DNA of 64,000 nt, from contig NC_092045.1 of NCBI RefSeq assembly GCF_003086295.3, positions 89,790,693 through 89,854,692 of the forward strand. Reading direction: 5' to 3'. The DNA is from Arachis hypogaea. Taxonomy: Eukaryota > Streptophyta > Magnoliopsida > Fabales > Fabaceae. Positions 1-9,900 of the stretch are shown one piece after another (within the stretch, counting starts at the first letter, position 1; every line of letters starts with the position of its first letter). The notes under the pieces were generated by a model. That model searched no databases, was not told the DNA's origin, and saw only the letters and a list, made by a program, of their open reading frames with translations. Made by a program: the position numbers and the translations under genes.

Positions 1-611
1 ATAGGCATTACCTACTATAAACGAGATATACACATGTCACGTGCACTGTCTTATTTTGTTTACACTATAAACAAGATAAATAATTTTACGTATTTTCATA
101 ATAATTTTTAAAATTATTTATTTCAATAAATAAAAGATTTTTTTAATTTATTTAAATAAAAAATTCCACAAATAAACATATGTTTAATCTACATAAAAAA
201 AACAATAAATCAAAGCAGAAATTTAATTATCAATCTTAAAATCTAAGAACATAACGTTGTAAAAAATTAGCAAGTTAAAAATTATTCTTAAGTGTCTCAA
301 CATGAAAAACTTTTCAAATATAGATGGTAGATTAATAAGATGGAAAAGAAAAAAAAATGCTAATTGGAAGAGAACAAGGAAAAAATGGTATTTTTATTTA
401 GAACTTGACAATATGTTTCAATATTATTTAATTAATAATCTCTCATTATTGAATTAAATGATTAATGTTAATTGTAATTTTAGTATTTTGTGGTATGACT
501 CAAAGTTTTCTTTAAATATTATGCATCTAATAATTTATGAACCCATCAATAAGAATAATCATTTTTCACAACTGTTATATGAGTGGTAATCTAAAAAATA
601 AATGTAATAAT
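1..611. other. AT-rich intergenic flank
   Basis: This stretch is strongly AT-rich with many stop codons in all frames. I see no gene, no RNA gene and no recognisable repeat end. Its last three bases (AAT) are the left target-site copy of the CACTA element that starts next to it. Confidence 0.6.
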
Positions 612-656
612 CACTATAAGAAACATCGTTAAAATTGACGGTCAAATCGACGGCTA
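612..656. repeat. Left terminal inverted repeat of the CACTA element
   Basis: It starts CACTATAAGAAACATCG. Its bases align, with a few mismatches and one-base gaps, to the reverse complement of 6520-6569 and share the block AAATCGACGGCTA. Confidence 0.8.
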
Positions 657-1115
657 AGTCGTCGATAATATTAAATTTTAATGACAAAATGGACGGCGGA
701 TGTGGTCACTATTAAACTTGTCAATTTTCCAAAATTCTAATAAAATCAATGGCTTGCCTTGCCAATTGATAATAATGTAATAAAATCGACAGCATTTTTG
801 TCTATAATATGAGTTTGAAATTTTCACATTCTTACTAAAATCGACAACGTTGCCGTCGATATTATTATATAAAATCGATGCCACTTCTGTCGATATTTGA
901 TTCAATTAAATCGACAAGAGTTTCATCTATAATATGCTTAATAAATCGACAAGATTGCGTCGATATTTGATTCAATAAAATCGACAATATTGCCGTCGAT
1001 ATTTGATTCAATAAAATCGACACAGTTGCCGTCGATTTATTAATTTAGATACCGATAAATTCTTTGTCTATATTTTGAATTTAAAAAGCGACAATTTTTT
1101 CGTCGATCGTAATAG
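640..1115. repeat. CACTA left subterminal repeat array
   Basis: Around a dozen degenerate copies of a short unit lie here in which ATCGAC and GTCGAT arms flank a core such as AACGTTGCC or AATATTGCC, so each unit is itself palindromic. In known CACTA elements such arrays bind the transposase; that role is inferred here. Confidence 0.75.
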
Positions 1116-1373
1116 TTATATGTTTTAATTATTTTTTTATTTGAAAAAATAGTAAACAATTAGCAAATAAACTTTTAAATATATAAATAAAATTTATACA
1201 GAATATTAGATAACAAGATAAATAAATTTTTAAATATAAAAATAAAATTTATACTAAATATAGAGAATGAGTCTATAAACTTATCAAAAACATAGAGTTA
1301 TATTCGTTTAAATTGTAATCCACTAATAATACAAAATATTCAAAGTAAAATAATTAAATAACCTAACCGAGTG

Positions 1374-2882
1374 CTTCCAATCCATAATCTCTTCCAAATC
1401 CACTCATCTTGTAGCCTCCAAAAGGGTAATCAACATCAAAGGCAAAGAAGCAGTTGTAATAAAATGTTTTTCAAATCGAAAGTAGCTCAACAGGCAACAA
1501 TTTAATTTGTAACCTGAAGCTTTGTTATAAAAAGCAGAAAGCTTGAATCAGCATTTTCCTCTTTGCTAGATTCCACGCTCATATCTGTTTAGACATGAAA
1601 AAAATGGGTCAATAATAGAAAGATGAATTCTTGATATACCAAAATTTGTATCATCAATTAATATTTCATATAAATATGATAGAAATTAACAAATTATCAC
1701 TTTTCTCATGATGAATTATAGAAGTAAGAATTGATTTTGGGGGCCAGCAATTAAACAAATTAAAATTACAAAAATTAGATTTACTCTTACCTCTCCAAAA
1801 TAGATGCTAGGCATCCCCAATAAATTTCCAAACAAGCATTGCATTCATAATTCCATTAACATTTTGTTCACATAAAAACCACTCATTTCCCTTCAACTTA
1901 AGTACTTCAATATATATATAAAAGAAGGGAAGGCAAAATCCTAAGCTTTAGTGGCAGAAATTGGAAATACAAGGAGCAGTACCCTGTTAATATGTTCTAT
2001 GTAAGAGATAGTGCAATGCAACAAAACCAAGAGATAAAAATAAAAAAATTGCGAAGAAAATATGGACTAAAACCAGCCAAAATATCATGAAGCAATTATG
2101 AATATTAATAAAGAAACCATGACAGGTCCAAATATCTCATCTTGTGATATTAGCATGTCCTCCTGAAATGGATTGTGTGAAGCAATTATGAATATTAATA
2201 AAGAAGGTCAGTTTTCATGTTTCTTGAAGAGTTGAAAATGCACTTTAACATTAGAGAAAATTGTAGGCTCAATGTAGTAGCCCTTGTTTCCAAATTCTTT
2301 TTCCCAGTTAAAAGGGTAGCTCCTTCTTTCTTTCCAAGCTCAATATAGGACAGAATTTTCTCAAACTGTGCCTTACTAGTCTGCAGTTTAAAATAATAAA
2401 AAAATCATATACAGAGAAGAGTTATTATTATCTAAAAGCTTATTCTCAAATTATAATGTAAACATAATTATGTTACCTGTGATCCTTGCTGAATTTTAGG
2501 GTCAAATGGATCTCCTACTACCCATGTTTTTGCCTTCTCCACGACCTTCTTCTCAAATTCATCATAAATTCCTTCTTGAACATAAACTCTGGAAAATGCA
2601 ACACATATTTCTCCCTGAAAATTATAAACAGTTACTAGGGACGACCGAGATACCTTGAAAAACAAGAAAAAGGATTTCAGGGTTGACTTGGAATGAAAGG
2701 AATGAAATCTTGTTGTGTAGGATACCAAAGAGAGCAAGGTCAACAGTTTTGTCAACATCAGCATCATCAAAGATCAAGACTGGGGACTTGCCACCTAATT
2801 CAAGTGAAACTGGTTTCAAATTGCTCATGGTTGCCGCCATCATTACCTTCCGGCCAGTCTCCGTCGAACCAGTAAAACTGAC
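1374..2882 (-). pseudogene. Aldehyde dehydrogenase (family 2-like) gene fragment, five partial exons
   Basis: Read on the minus strand, five exon-like blocks appear in the correct gene order. About 2882-2709 carries FTGSTETGR and SLELGGKSP; about 2618-2485 carries GEICVA with the catalytic cysteine and VYVQEGIYDEF; about 2382-2256 carries KEGATLLTG and GYYIEPTIF; about 2166-2117 carries EDMLISQDEIFGPVM; about 1468-1374 carries [12 protein letters not shown] near the C-terminus. Introns lie between them. The family oxidises aldehydes with NAD(P). The whole N-terminal half and a stretch before the last exon are missing, and the donor after the first block reads AT instead of GT. This is a captured, non-functional fragment inside the CACTA element. 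The best family match is the ALDH2 class of plants. Confidence 0.85.
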
Positions 2883-3127
2883 CTATAACATAACATAATC
2901 AAATCAAACCTTAGTACTAGTAGAGCCATAGATGGAAATTATCGCATCCACGTCCATATTAGGTAGTTGATTGAAGCATATAATGAAATAAGCTTCCTTT
3001 GTATTTTTGCATTGGATACTTTCCCTTTATGCATAATAAATGACACAACAAACAACAGAGTCATATGAAAATGATTTTTCCAAACACACTTCTCTTCTTC
3101 TTCATTCTGTTATCCAATTAGCTAGAA

Positions 3128-3132
<5 letters not shown>

Positions 3133-3196
<64 letters not shown>
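3133..3196. repeat. (AT)n microsatellite
   Basis: An uninterrupted run of alternating A and T, likely to be length-polymorphic. Confidence 0.95.
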
Positions 3197-3199
<3 letters not shown>

Positions 3200-3359
3200 A
3201 TAAATGAAATTAAAGTATTATATAATAAATTTTTATTATATATATATTATAAGCAAAAGGTGTACTAGCAGGAACAAATATTATAGAACATATTAGTAGA
3301 GGAGATATAGAAATAACAGAAATTATATATATTAATGAAAAATTAAAGTAATTAATTAC

Positions 3360-3485
3360 CTCTTAGGAAGTTAAAGATGATATAGAAGATACCACCATTG
3401 AGGGCAATCAAGTTGATGAGAAGCTCAACGCAGATCCCAAAGAACGCTAATGGCTTGCCACAAACTGCAAGAGCTTCTGGGCCAA
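3360..3485 (-). other. Possible further captured exon, unrecognised
   Basis: The minus strand reads open across about 40 codons with a hydrophobic, protein-like composition containing LGPEALAVCGKPLAFFGIC and LINLIALNGG. It is bounded by AT-rich, intron-like DNA and lies between the ALDH and bHLH fragments, so it may be another transduplicated exon. I do not recognise the family. Confidence 0.3.
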
Positions 3486-3856
3486 GATAGAGATGAATAT
3501 AAGCCACCAATCACAATAGATATAAGCTTCGAATTCAGATATATAAGAATTCAGATAATTCAGATAATTCTTGACAAAGTCTAATAGATATATAAGAAAA
3601 GAAACTATATAATTCATGGTAAAATGACAGATAAAGAGGGCCAAAAATCAATTGTCATTTTGACCAATCAAAGGTTGTTTCATATCACACCAATCACAAT
3701 CTATATAACAAGCTAAGAAGATCACTCCCCGTTATTAGTGCATAGTCAAAACAGTACCTGCAGATGAGATAAAATAATGATAACAATAATAGTTTTAGAA
3801 GAAAAAAAATAAACTCTAGTAGATTGGTTTTGCATTTTCTTGTTGTTGCTGTGATT

Positions 3857-4105
3857 ATGGAGAATTATGATCATTGTTCTTTATTTCTAGACCCTTCACA
3901 AACACTGCCTCATGTCTCAAATTGTAATTCTCTTCATCATCAATTTGGTGATGAGTTTCATTCATGGCTGGCACCGGTCGAAACGGTGGCCGGAGACAGA
4001 GCTGCTAGTGCTTCCAAGAGCCACAGTCAGGCCGAGAAGCGGCGTAGGGACCGGATCAATGCACAGCTTACAAGTCTAAGGAAACTAATTCCAAAATCTG
4101 ATAAG
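3857..4105 (+). pseudogene. bHLH transcription factor, first-exon fragment
   Basis: An ATG opens a frame of 83 codons ending at a proper GT donor (AAG|GTACAA). Its last 30 residues contain the basic region and first helix of a bHLH domain: SHSQAEKRRRDRINAQL followed by LRKLIPKSDK. The serine-histidine start and the exon end at SDK match the plant bHLH30/32/106/107 (AIG1-like) group. The second helix and everything downstream are absent, so it cannot dimerise or bind DNA normally. It is a captured first exon inside the CACTA element on the strand opposite the ALDH fragment. An upstream in-frame TTG exists, but the ATG fits the family start. Confidence 0.85.
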
Positions 4106-4268
4106 GTACAACAGCTTATTTTAATTTTAATGTGTCTTAAATACTATATAAACTATAAGGTATTGTCATTTGAAACAGGGCATAGTTAGTTTCAATAATA
4201 CCATGAAAAATATAAACATCAGCTTGTTTACACATCCTCACTGAGCAATGAACCTATTTGAAGTGGCT

Positions 4269-4286
4269 GGGGGGGGGGGGGGGGGG
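4269..4286. repeat. poly-G tract
   Basis: A run of about 18 G residues sits directly before the psbC homology, where real psbC encodes a few glycines. It looks like a slippage expansion. Confidence 0.9.
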
Positions 4287-4289
4287 AGA

Positions 4290-4394
4290 GGGGGGGAGGT
4301 TATAGACACCTTTCCATACTTTGTGTCCGGAGTACTTCACTTAATTTCCTCTGCAGTATTGGGCTTTGGTGGTATTTATCATGCACTTCTGGGA
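4290..4394 (+). pseudogene. psbC: Plastid psbC (CP43) fragment in nuclear DNA
   Basis: Thirty-five codons read without interruption as the photosystem II CP43 core antenna: [11 protein letters not shown], then [16 protein letters not shown], then IYHALLG. This is a small nuclear insertion of plastid DNA carried within the CACTA element. The homology stops sharply at the final glycine codon and is joined to MATE-derived sequence on the other strand. It is far too short to function. Confidence 0.85.
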
Positions 4395-4740
4395 TCATGG
4401 CAAGGTCTTGTTTACACAACAAAACAACACTCATGAATGAAATTCCAATGAAGAGAGATTCACACATTGTCACAATGAATGAGTATCTTGCTGCTTTTGG
4501 TTGTGAACAGTTGAACACTTGAACACTTCAAATTCAATTCATACAACCAATAAAATCAACAATCAAGTGAAACAAATTTAAGAAAATTTACTACTATATG
4601 CATAAAATGCTTCTAAATTATGGATAATAATTACATCAAACATAAACTAATGGATTTCATTTTATATATAACTCACCTTATGGCAGCGCTTATTCCAAGT
4701 AGCAGCATCAAGTACCAACCCTGAATATTGATGCTAAAAC
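4395..4740 (-). pseudogene. MATE/DETOXIFICATION transporter fragment, two partial exons
   Basis: On the minus strand, about 4738-4682 reads INIQGWYLMLLLGISAA, a conserved MATE segment that in plant genes precedes an intron; a GT donor follows. Across about 165 bp of AT-rich DNA, about 4518-4395 reads PKAARYSFIVTM and then [14 protein letters not shown], which corresponds to the next transmembrane block. MATE proteins export organic compounds by cation antiport. Only these two blocks are present, and the second is cut off at the psbC junction. Confidence 0.65.
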
Positions 4741-4919
4741 ACAAAAGCATCTTAGTTATGAAACTCAAGAGAAAATAAAAGAGCTGAAAATAATTGTTTA
4801 AAGGATCTAACAAATATCATATTTCACAAATGCTAAAATGTTAGCCTCAATTATAATTTTTCAAGAATTTATTTATTACTTTTAACTTTTTTGATTGTTC
4901 AATCAAATTGTGACTCTTA

Positions 4920-5305
4920 GTGCTTGTTTGGGTGAGCTTTTAAGAAAAGATCTTTTTTTGAATTATCTTTTTTTAAAAGATCTTATAGAGAAGTAAAAGT
5001 AATTTTTTGTTTGGATATCTCATATAAAAAGGTCTTTTTATCTATCAATTATGTTTGGGTATAACAATATAAAAGTACTTTTTTGTTTATTTATTACATG
5101 AAAAACATTTTTTTTAAGGAAAAAAGATCTTTTAAAAAAAGATGTAAATTACAGCTTCTCAAAAAAGATATTTTTTTTTATTTTACTAGTGCTTTTACTT
5201 TTACTACTAGAAATTTGCCAAACACGTTAAAAAATAAAAAAAGATCTTTTTTCATTAAAAAAAGATCTTTTTTTTTTTACAAAATAATGGCGCCCAAACA
5301 TACAC
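4920..5305. mobile_element. PIF/Harbinger (Tourist-type) MITE nested in the CACTA
   Basis: The ends GTGCTTGTTTGGGTG and, on the other strand, GTGTATGTTTGGGCG form terminal inverted repeats. They are flanked by a TTA duplication (4917-4919 and 5306-5308), the target typical of PIF/Harbinger elements. The 386-bp interior is rich in AAAAGATC runs and has no credible gene. Confidence 0.75.
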
Positions 5306-5599
5306 TTATAATAGCAAATAAAAGGGCTTCAGGAGGGAAAATAAGTAAAAAAGAAAACAAAACATGATACATATAAGAATAAACAAAATTCAATGTGAAT
5401 AGAAAAAAAAATATATAAAATAATGGAAATTTTGATAATGGGAATATTGAACAGAGGATAATCAGAGAGATTGAAGACACCGATAAAATGAGCAGATCGA
5501 AATTTTGTATTAACTGTAATTGTAATTGTAATTATGTATCATGCATCTCATGCTTAACTTATTTAAACCAAGCAATAAATAAAGCATATTTTATCAATC

Positions 5600-5905
5600 A
5601 TGATGATGTTTTCATCAGCAGCAGCTCCTTCCAGTTATCGAAACTCTAATTCAATTCCAGCAGTAGTGAAGAGAAAGCGAAGTCAACCAAAAATACCAGA
5701 CAAAAAATTAAAGAATAATTAGCTTGAAATCTATTATTATATATGTGAATTGATGAATTGAAGCATGCAAATCCAGAGGCAGAAGTAATAGCTCTATCGC
5801 CAAACTCGCTCATGGCGAAGAATCATTTCGTGTGCGAGATATGCAAGAAAGGAGGGACCAGAACCTGCAGTTGCACCGGTGAGGCACAACCTGCCGTGGA
5901 AGCTT
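5600..5905 (+). pseudogene. INDETERMINATE-domain (IDD) C2H2 zinc-finger fragment
   Basis: From an ATG at 5600 the frame reads a serine/alanine-rich start followed by VVKRKRSQPKIP, the nuclear-localisation stretch of IDD proteins. After an intron-like gap of about 80 bp, 5770-5905 reads PEAEVIALSPNSLMAKNHF and VCEICKKGG. A frame change then gives QNLQLHR, and a further change gives RHNLPWKL. These are the hallmark blocks of IDD zinc finger 1, which bind DNA in plant transcription factors. Splice signals are decayed, a short piece between GG and QNLQ is lost and at least two frameshifts are present. It is a captured and broken fragment at the right side of the CACTA element. Confidence 0.8.
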
Positions 5906-6029
5906 CGGGTTGAACGAGGGAGAAGGAGGTGGTGGTTGTGGGCACGGGTTGAACGAGGGAATTTGGGAGAGTTTGGGTTTCTGAACTTTGGACGCGGGAG
6001 TGGACGCGGGAAGATGTGTTTTTAGTGAT

Positions 6030-6540
6030 AAAAATCAACGGCATCTTTGTCGATTTTAATTAAAAAAATAACACATATAGCGTCTATTTTATAGATTGAA
6101 TTTACACTGCCCATTCCATTTTAGAAAGCAATCTAAACCGTTCAAATTTATCGACAGTAATGTTGTCGATATTTTAAATAATAAAATAGACGTCATATTC
6201 GTCGATTTTAATTTAAAAAAATAACACATATAGCGTCTATTTTATAGATTAAATTTACACCGTTCATCCCATTTTAGAAAGTAATCTAGACCGTTCAAAA
6301 TTATCGACGGTAATGTTATCAATATTTTAAATAATAAAACAGACGCCATATTCGTCGATTTTATTTTCGACTTCTAGTGCGTCTATAATATGACGATAAT
6401 AGGGAAAAAAAATTAATGCATCATAAAAATATCGACGACCAGGCTGTCGATTTTAATATTTTATTTTTAATTATTTTTTAGTAATATGGACAGCAAGTCG
6501 TTGAAAATTATCGACAGTAAAAATAGCCGTCGATTTTTGG
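6030..6540. repeat. CACTA right subterminal repeat array
   Basis: Repeated blocks with GTCGATTTTA, TATCGACGG and AGACGCCAT motifs mirror the left array in reverse complement. Two longer direct copies of roughly 175 bp (from about 6030 and about 6200) are visible. Confidence 0.75.
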
Positions 6541-6569
6541 CGTCGAAAAAAACGCTTTTCCTTGTAGAG
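6520..6569. repeat. Right terminal inverted repeat of the CACTA element
   Basis: It ends CTTGTAGAG immediately before the AAT duplication at 6570-6572. Its reverse complement aligns to the left end at 612-656. Confidence 0.8.
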
Positions 6570-6572
6570 AAT

Positions 6573-6835
6573 TAAATGATTGTATATAATAACTTACATT
6601 TTACACAATGATACATGAGCAATGAAAAAATTTGTTAGGAGAGTTATAATTGTGAATTAGTGAAGGCAGATAACAAACTCATAGGAAAATAAGGACACAA
6701 GCTTGGAATGGAAGATATCAAATAGACAGAGTAAACTAGTCAAGGGTGCTGTGGATTGTGCATTGTGATGAGTCGTCTATCTCTTTTTGAAATTTCTCTT
6801 CTCTCTTTGTTTAAATCTTCTTTTCTTAACTCAGT
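6573..6835. other. Short flank between CACTA and SINE
   Basis: AT-rich sequence without a credible gene. Together with 18793-19060 it probably forms an older remnant into which the SINE inserted. Confidence 0.4.
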
Positions 6836-6854
6836 AACTTATCTCGTGTAGGTG

Positions 6855-6921
6855 CCAATGAGTTATAACACAATTGGCATAGTCTCTTCATACTCATCTA
6901 AGAAGTTGCGAATTCGAATTT
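6855..6921 (+). mobile_element. SINE, 5' part (interrupted by the LARD)
   Basis: The 19-bp direct repeat AACTTATCTCGTGTAGGTG (6836-6854) is repeated at 18774-18792. Between the copies, after removing the LTR element, is a unit of about 90 bp. It has a tRNA-like head (ATGAGTTATAACACAATTGGCATAG resembling an A box, and GCGAATTCGAATTTC resembling a B box) and an A-rich tail. The layout matches plant tRNA-derived SINEs with target duplications. Confidence 0.75.
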
Positions 6922-9900
6922 TGTAAGACCCAAAACTTTTGAAAAGTCTTATTATGATCAAGTCTCAAATCATATAGTTATTTATAGCCTTAATTTCAGA
7001 AATTATTTTATTAAAGATAATTAAGGCAAGTTTTGATTTATTGAATTTGAGATGAGTTATGATTATTATCCAATTTTATAATTATTGAATTATTTTCTAT
7101 ATTTAGATTATAAATTTGGCAGTCATGAAATAATAGGGATTTTACATGATTTGGATTAGATAAGTAATATTTCAAATATTACTGTTGTTATTTTGGAAAA
7201 TAGAGAAATTAATTATATTATTTCTAATTTTTAGATTTTGGCATTTTATTGAAAATAACTTGTAAAATTGATGAGCAAATAGTATTTTTTTATACACTAT
7301 TATTGTTGAATTAGAATTTATTTCTAATTACTATATTTTTCGCAATTTCATTTGAAATTACTAAAATGCCCCTAACCCTAATTTTTTTTTAAAAAAAAAG
7401 AAAACCGTAGCCCCTCAAACCCATGCAGCCGCAGCTGCTGCCCTTCTCCTTTACCCTCATCATCACTTACCCACAAGCAAACCTAACGCAGACACAACTG
7501 AAACCCATAGCAGCGCCAAATCAAAGATGGGGAAATAGGGAAATAGGGCCGCGGGAGAAGGGAGGAGGAGAGGAAGGAGATTCGCGCCGGCGTGCTGGGC
7601 TCCACCGCCGCCGTCGCGTCATCGCTGTCACTGAAGCTTCGCGCCGCTGTCCAACCGCCGTGCCTCGCTGTCAGTTGCTGCTCATCCTCATCGCGAACAA
7701 AGGGAAGCGCGAGACCGAGAGGGAGAGAGAAAGCGTGGAGTCGGCGTCGTGCGGAGAGGGACTCGCCGCTCCTTCCCACCGCCGTCGAGCTGCCATTGAC
7801 GTGTGTCACCGCGGCTGAGGGTGTCGCCACCACCAAACCCGGGCCGCACGCGAGAGGAAGAAGAGCGATGAGGCAGAACGCGTCCTCGCCGGAGCTCTTG
7901 AGCGCCGCCGTCGTTCGTGCCTGCTCCCGCCGCCAAATCTGCTCTCACTTCTGGGTTCTGGAATCTGACCCGGACGCCGCTGCCACCATTCGAGCTCGCT
8001 GCTGCTGATGATGGTAAGCCCAAACCGCCGCCAGCAAAAGGGGTTCAGGCCGCCGCAGGTGTCGCTGCCGGAGAAGGGAGCTGCATCTCTGTGATTCCGA
8101 CCGCCAGGAGTGGTTTTGTGACGTTAGGGACCGCCGCCGGAGCTTCTGCCTACTGCTGCCGACACCGGAAAAGGTTGCCGGTAAGGGTTTTAATTGTGAT
8201 TTCTGTCCTTTTTGAATTCCGGGAATACTATAGTTGCCGCGTGTTGATGTTGTGATCGGAATTTGTCACCGCAGCCGCTCGAGGTGGCTGTCGGGCTGCT
8301 GCCGAGCTGGCCCGGAGACCGCCGCTGTTTCGGTTCAACCGTTCCTCCTTCGGTTCGGTAAGCGATTTGATTTGAAAGCCCTTTAGCTACTATTCTGTTA
8401 TTTTACGCTGAGGTTTGTGGTGTTAATTGCTATAAGATTGAGTTCGATTGTTGTATGTTGCGATTAGAGTTGTTGAGACTGTTGCGAAAGTGGCTTGGAG
8501 CTGAGGTTTTGGTTACCGTCAGTTTGGTTTGAGGCGGAAAGGACTTGATGAGGCATTTTGGTTATGGAATTGCGTTTTGAGGTAGGGGCGCTTTCCAAAA
8601 ACTATGTTTTGTGTATTGAAATTATTACATATGGATACTGATGTGAGATATTGTGTATTTGGTGATTGTATCTGCCTTATGTATTATTTGATTGACTTGA
8701 ATGATTATGGATGTTGGTTTGGCTAAGTTGTTGTGCGGCTTTGTGAAATATAATGTTTTGAAGTTGATTCTTTAAAGATTTGAAATCTGAGTTTAAACCA
8801 TTGAGGATTGGTTTGAATTGAGTCAATTATTTCAATGATGTGAAAAGTCGAATGCACTTTTGAATTCAGCCTGGTTTATTTTAATTGATTTGGTTTTGGA
8901 CAAATGATTTGTTATTGAACCGTTTCTTTAAAGCTTTGGAAATGAGTTATATCGATTGATATTGAGTTGATTTTGAAATGGTATCCTTGAGATACGCCAC
9001 TGAGGCGATTGTTGGATTTAGCTTGCTTTAAATTGATTTCTGGTTTTGAGCTGTTGAAAAGGAATGAGAAATGGTTTAGTTGGGACCCGAACTGGGTGGC
9101 AAAAGTCCAAGTTTTAGGGGAGGTGCTGCCGAAATTTCTACAAAATCCTAGCCTTGTTTGAAAAGTTATTTGAAAAGGGTTGGATTTGAGAAGTTGTATT
9201 ATTTGATTTATTAAGAGAATATTGATGTTTTCAAGCTTAATTTATTTAGTGAACTTTATGCCTTGAGTTCGACTTATTTAGAAATGAACTATTTTTACCG
9301 TTTGAATCACTGAAGGAAAGAATGATGCTCTAGTATTGATTTCAATATAAAAAGGAGCTTTTAGTGATTTCAAAGGAATCTAGACTTTTGATTGAGTAAT
9401 TAAGTTTGAGGCATTTTGGAAGAGTTAAAAAAAATGGGTTCCAAAAAGAAACCTGAAAGTGGTTTGATTCAAATGAACCGGTTCCGTTTCAAATGAGTTG
9501 ATTTTTGGACCGGGTTGGAACTTGCGATTTTGTATGGCGGTTTTATAGTAAATTCAGTTTTATTTACTTGAACCGAGAATCTATGATTTTAAGAGTTTCA
9601 ATGAATTTTAAGGAATTGATATAGGTTGACCTTCCCTAGAGACTTGGGACTCTGCCGAGAAACTTTTGTTATAAAATTCCATTGTTGGATGGGTGATTTT
9701 GAATGCTTTGAAATAAATCCTTAACTTGCCATGGTTTGAAAGTTTGGAAAGAGAATGCCGAGAGTGGCTCTGTTTTAAAAGGGGAACTCACTTTGAGTAA
9801 ATTTGGCTTATGAGCCTGAGATGATTTGAGAAACGAGATTTCTAAAGCCAAGGCTGAAAAGAGTTGAAACTTGATTGCAAAGTGAAATGAATAGAGAAAA

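Larger units (their letters stand above)
612..6569. mobile_element. Non-autonomous CACTA (En/Spm-type) element with captured host fragments
   Basis: The element begins CACTATAAG and ends CTTGTAGAG. The two ends form an imperfect inverted repeat of roughly 45 bp, and both are followed inward by dense arrays of TCGAC/GTCGA motifs, as is usual for CACTA subterminal regions. The flanks carry an identical 3-bp duplication AAT (609-611 and 6570-6572), the target-site size expected for this superfamily. No transposase reading frame is visible, so it would need a transposase supplied in trans. The interior contains pieces of several unrelated genes with intron remnants, which indicates capture of genomic DNA rather than of mRNA. 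The right terminus (GAG where CTG/GTG is usual) has one changed base against the left. Orientation cannot be set without a transposase gene. Confidence 0.85.

Noticed and set aside
2468..2898. Apparent separate small genes on both strands around the ALDH motifs
   Set aside because: Only the minus-strand exon blocks match a protein family. The plus-strand frames are shadows, and the region is a fragment with a lost donor site.
4248..4436. A small glycine-rich protein gene
   Set aside because: The glycines come from the poly-G run and the rest is psbC followed by antisense MATE sequence, so it is not a real gene.
6855..6921. A tRNA gene
   Set aside because: A- and B-box-like stretches exist, but there is no cloverleaf. 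The A-rich tail and 19-bp flanking repeats point to a SINE.
7423..8255. Long open frames on both strands in the GC-rich part of the LARD LTR (also 14809-15660)
   Set aside because: They overlap in several frames and on both strands, have a biased R/A/S/P composition and no domain, and differ in length between the two LTR copies. The high GC content explains them.
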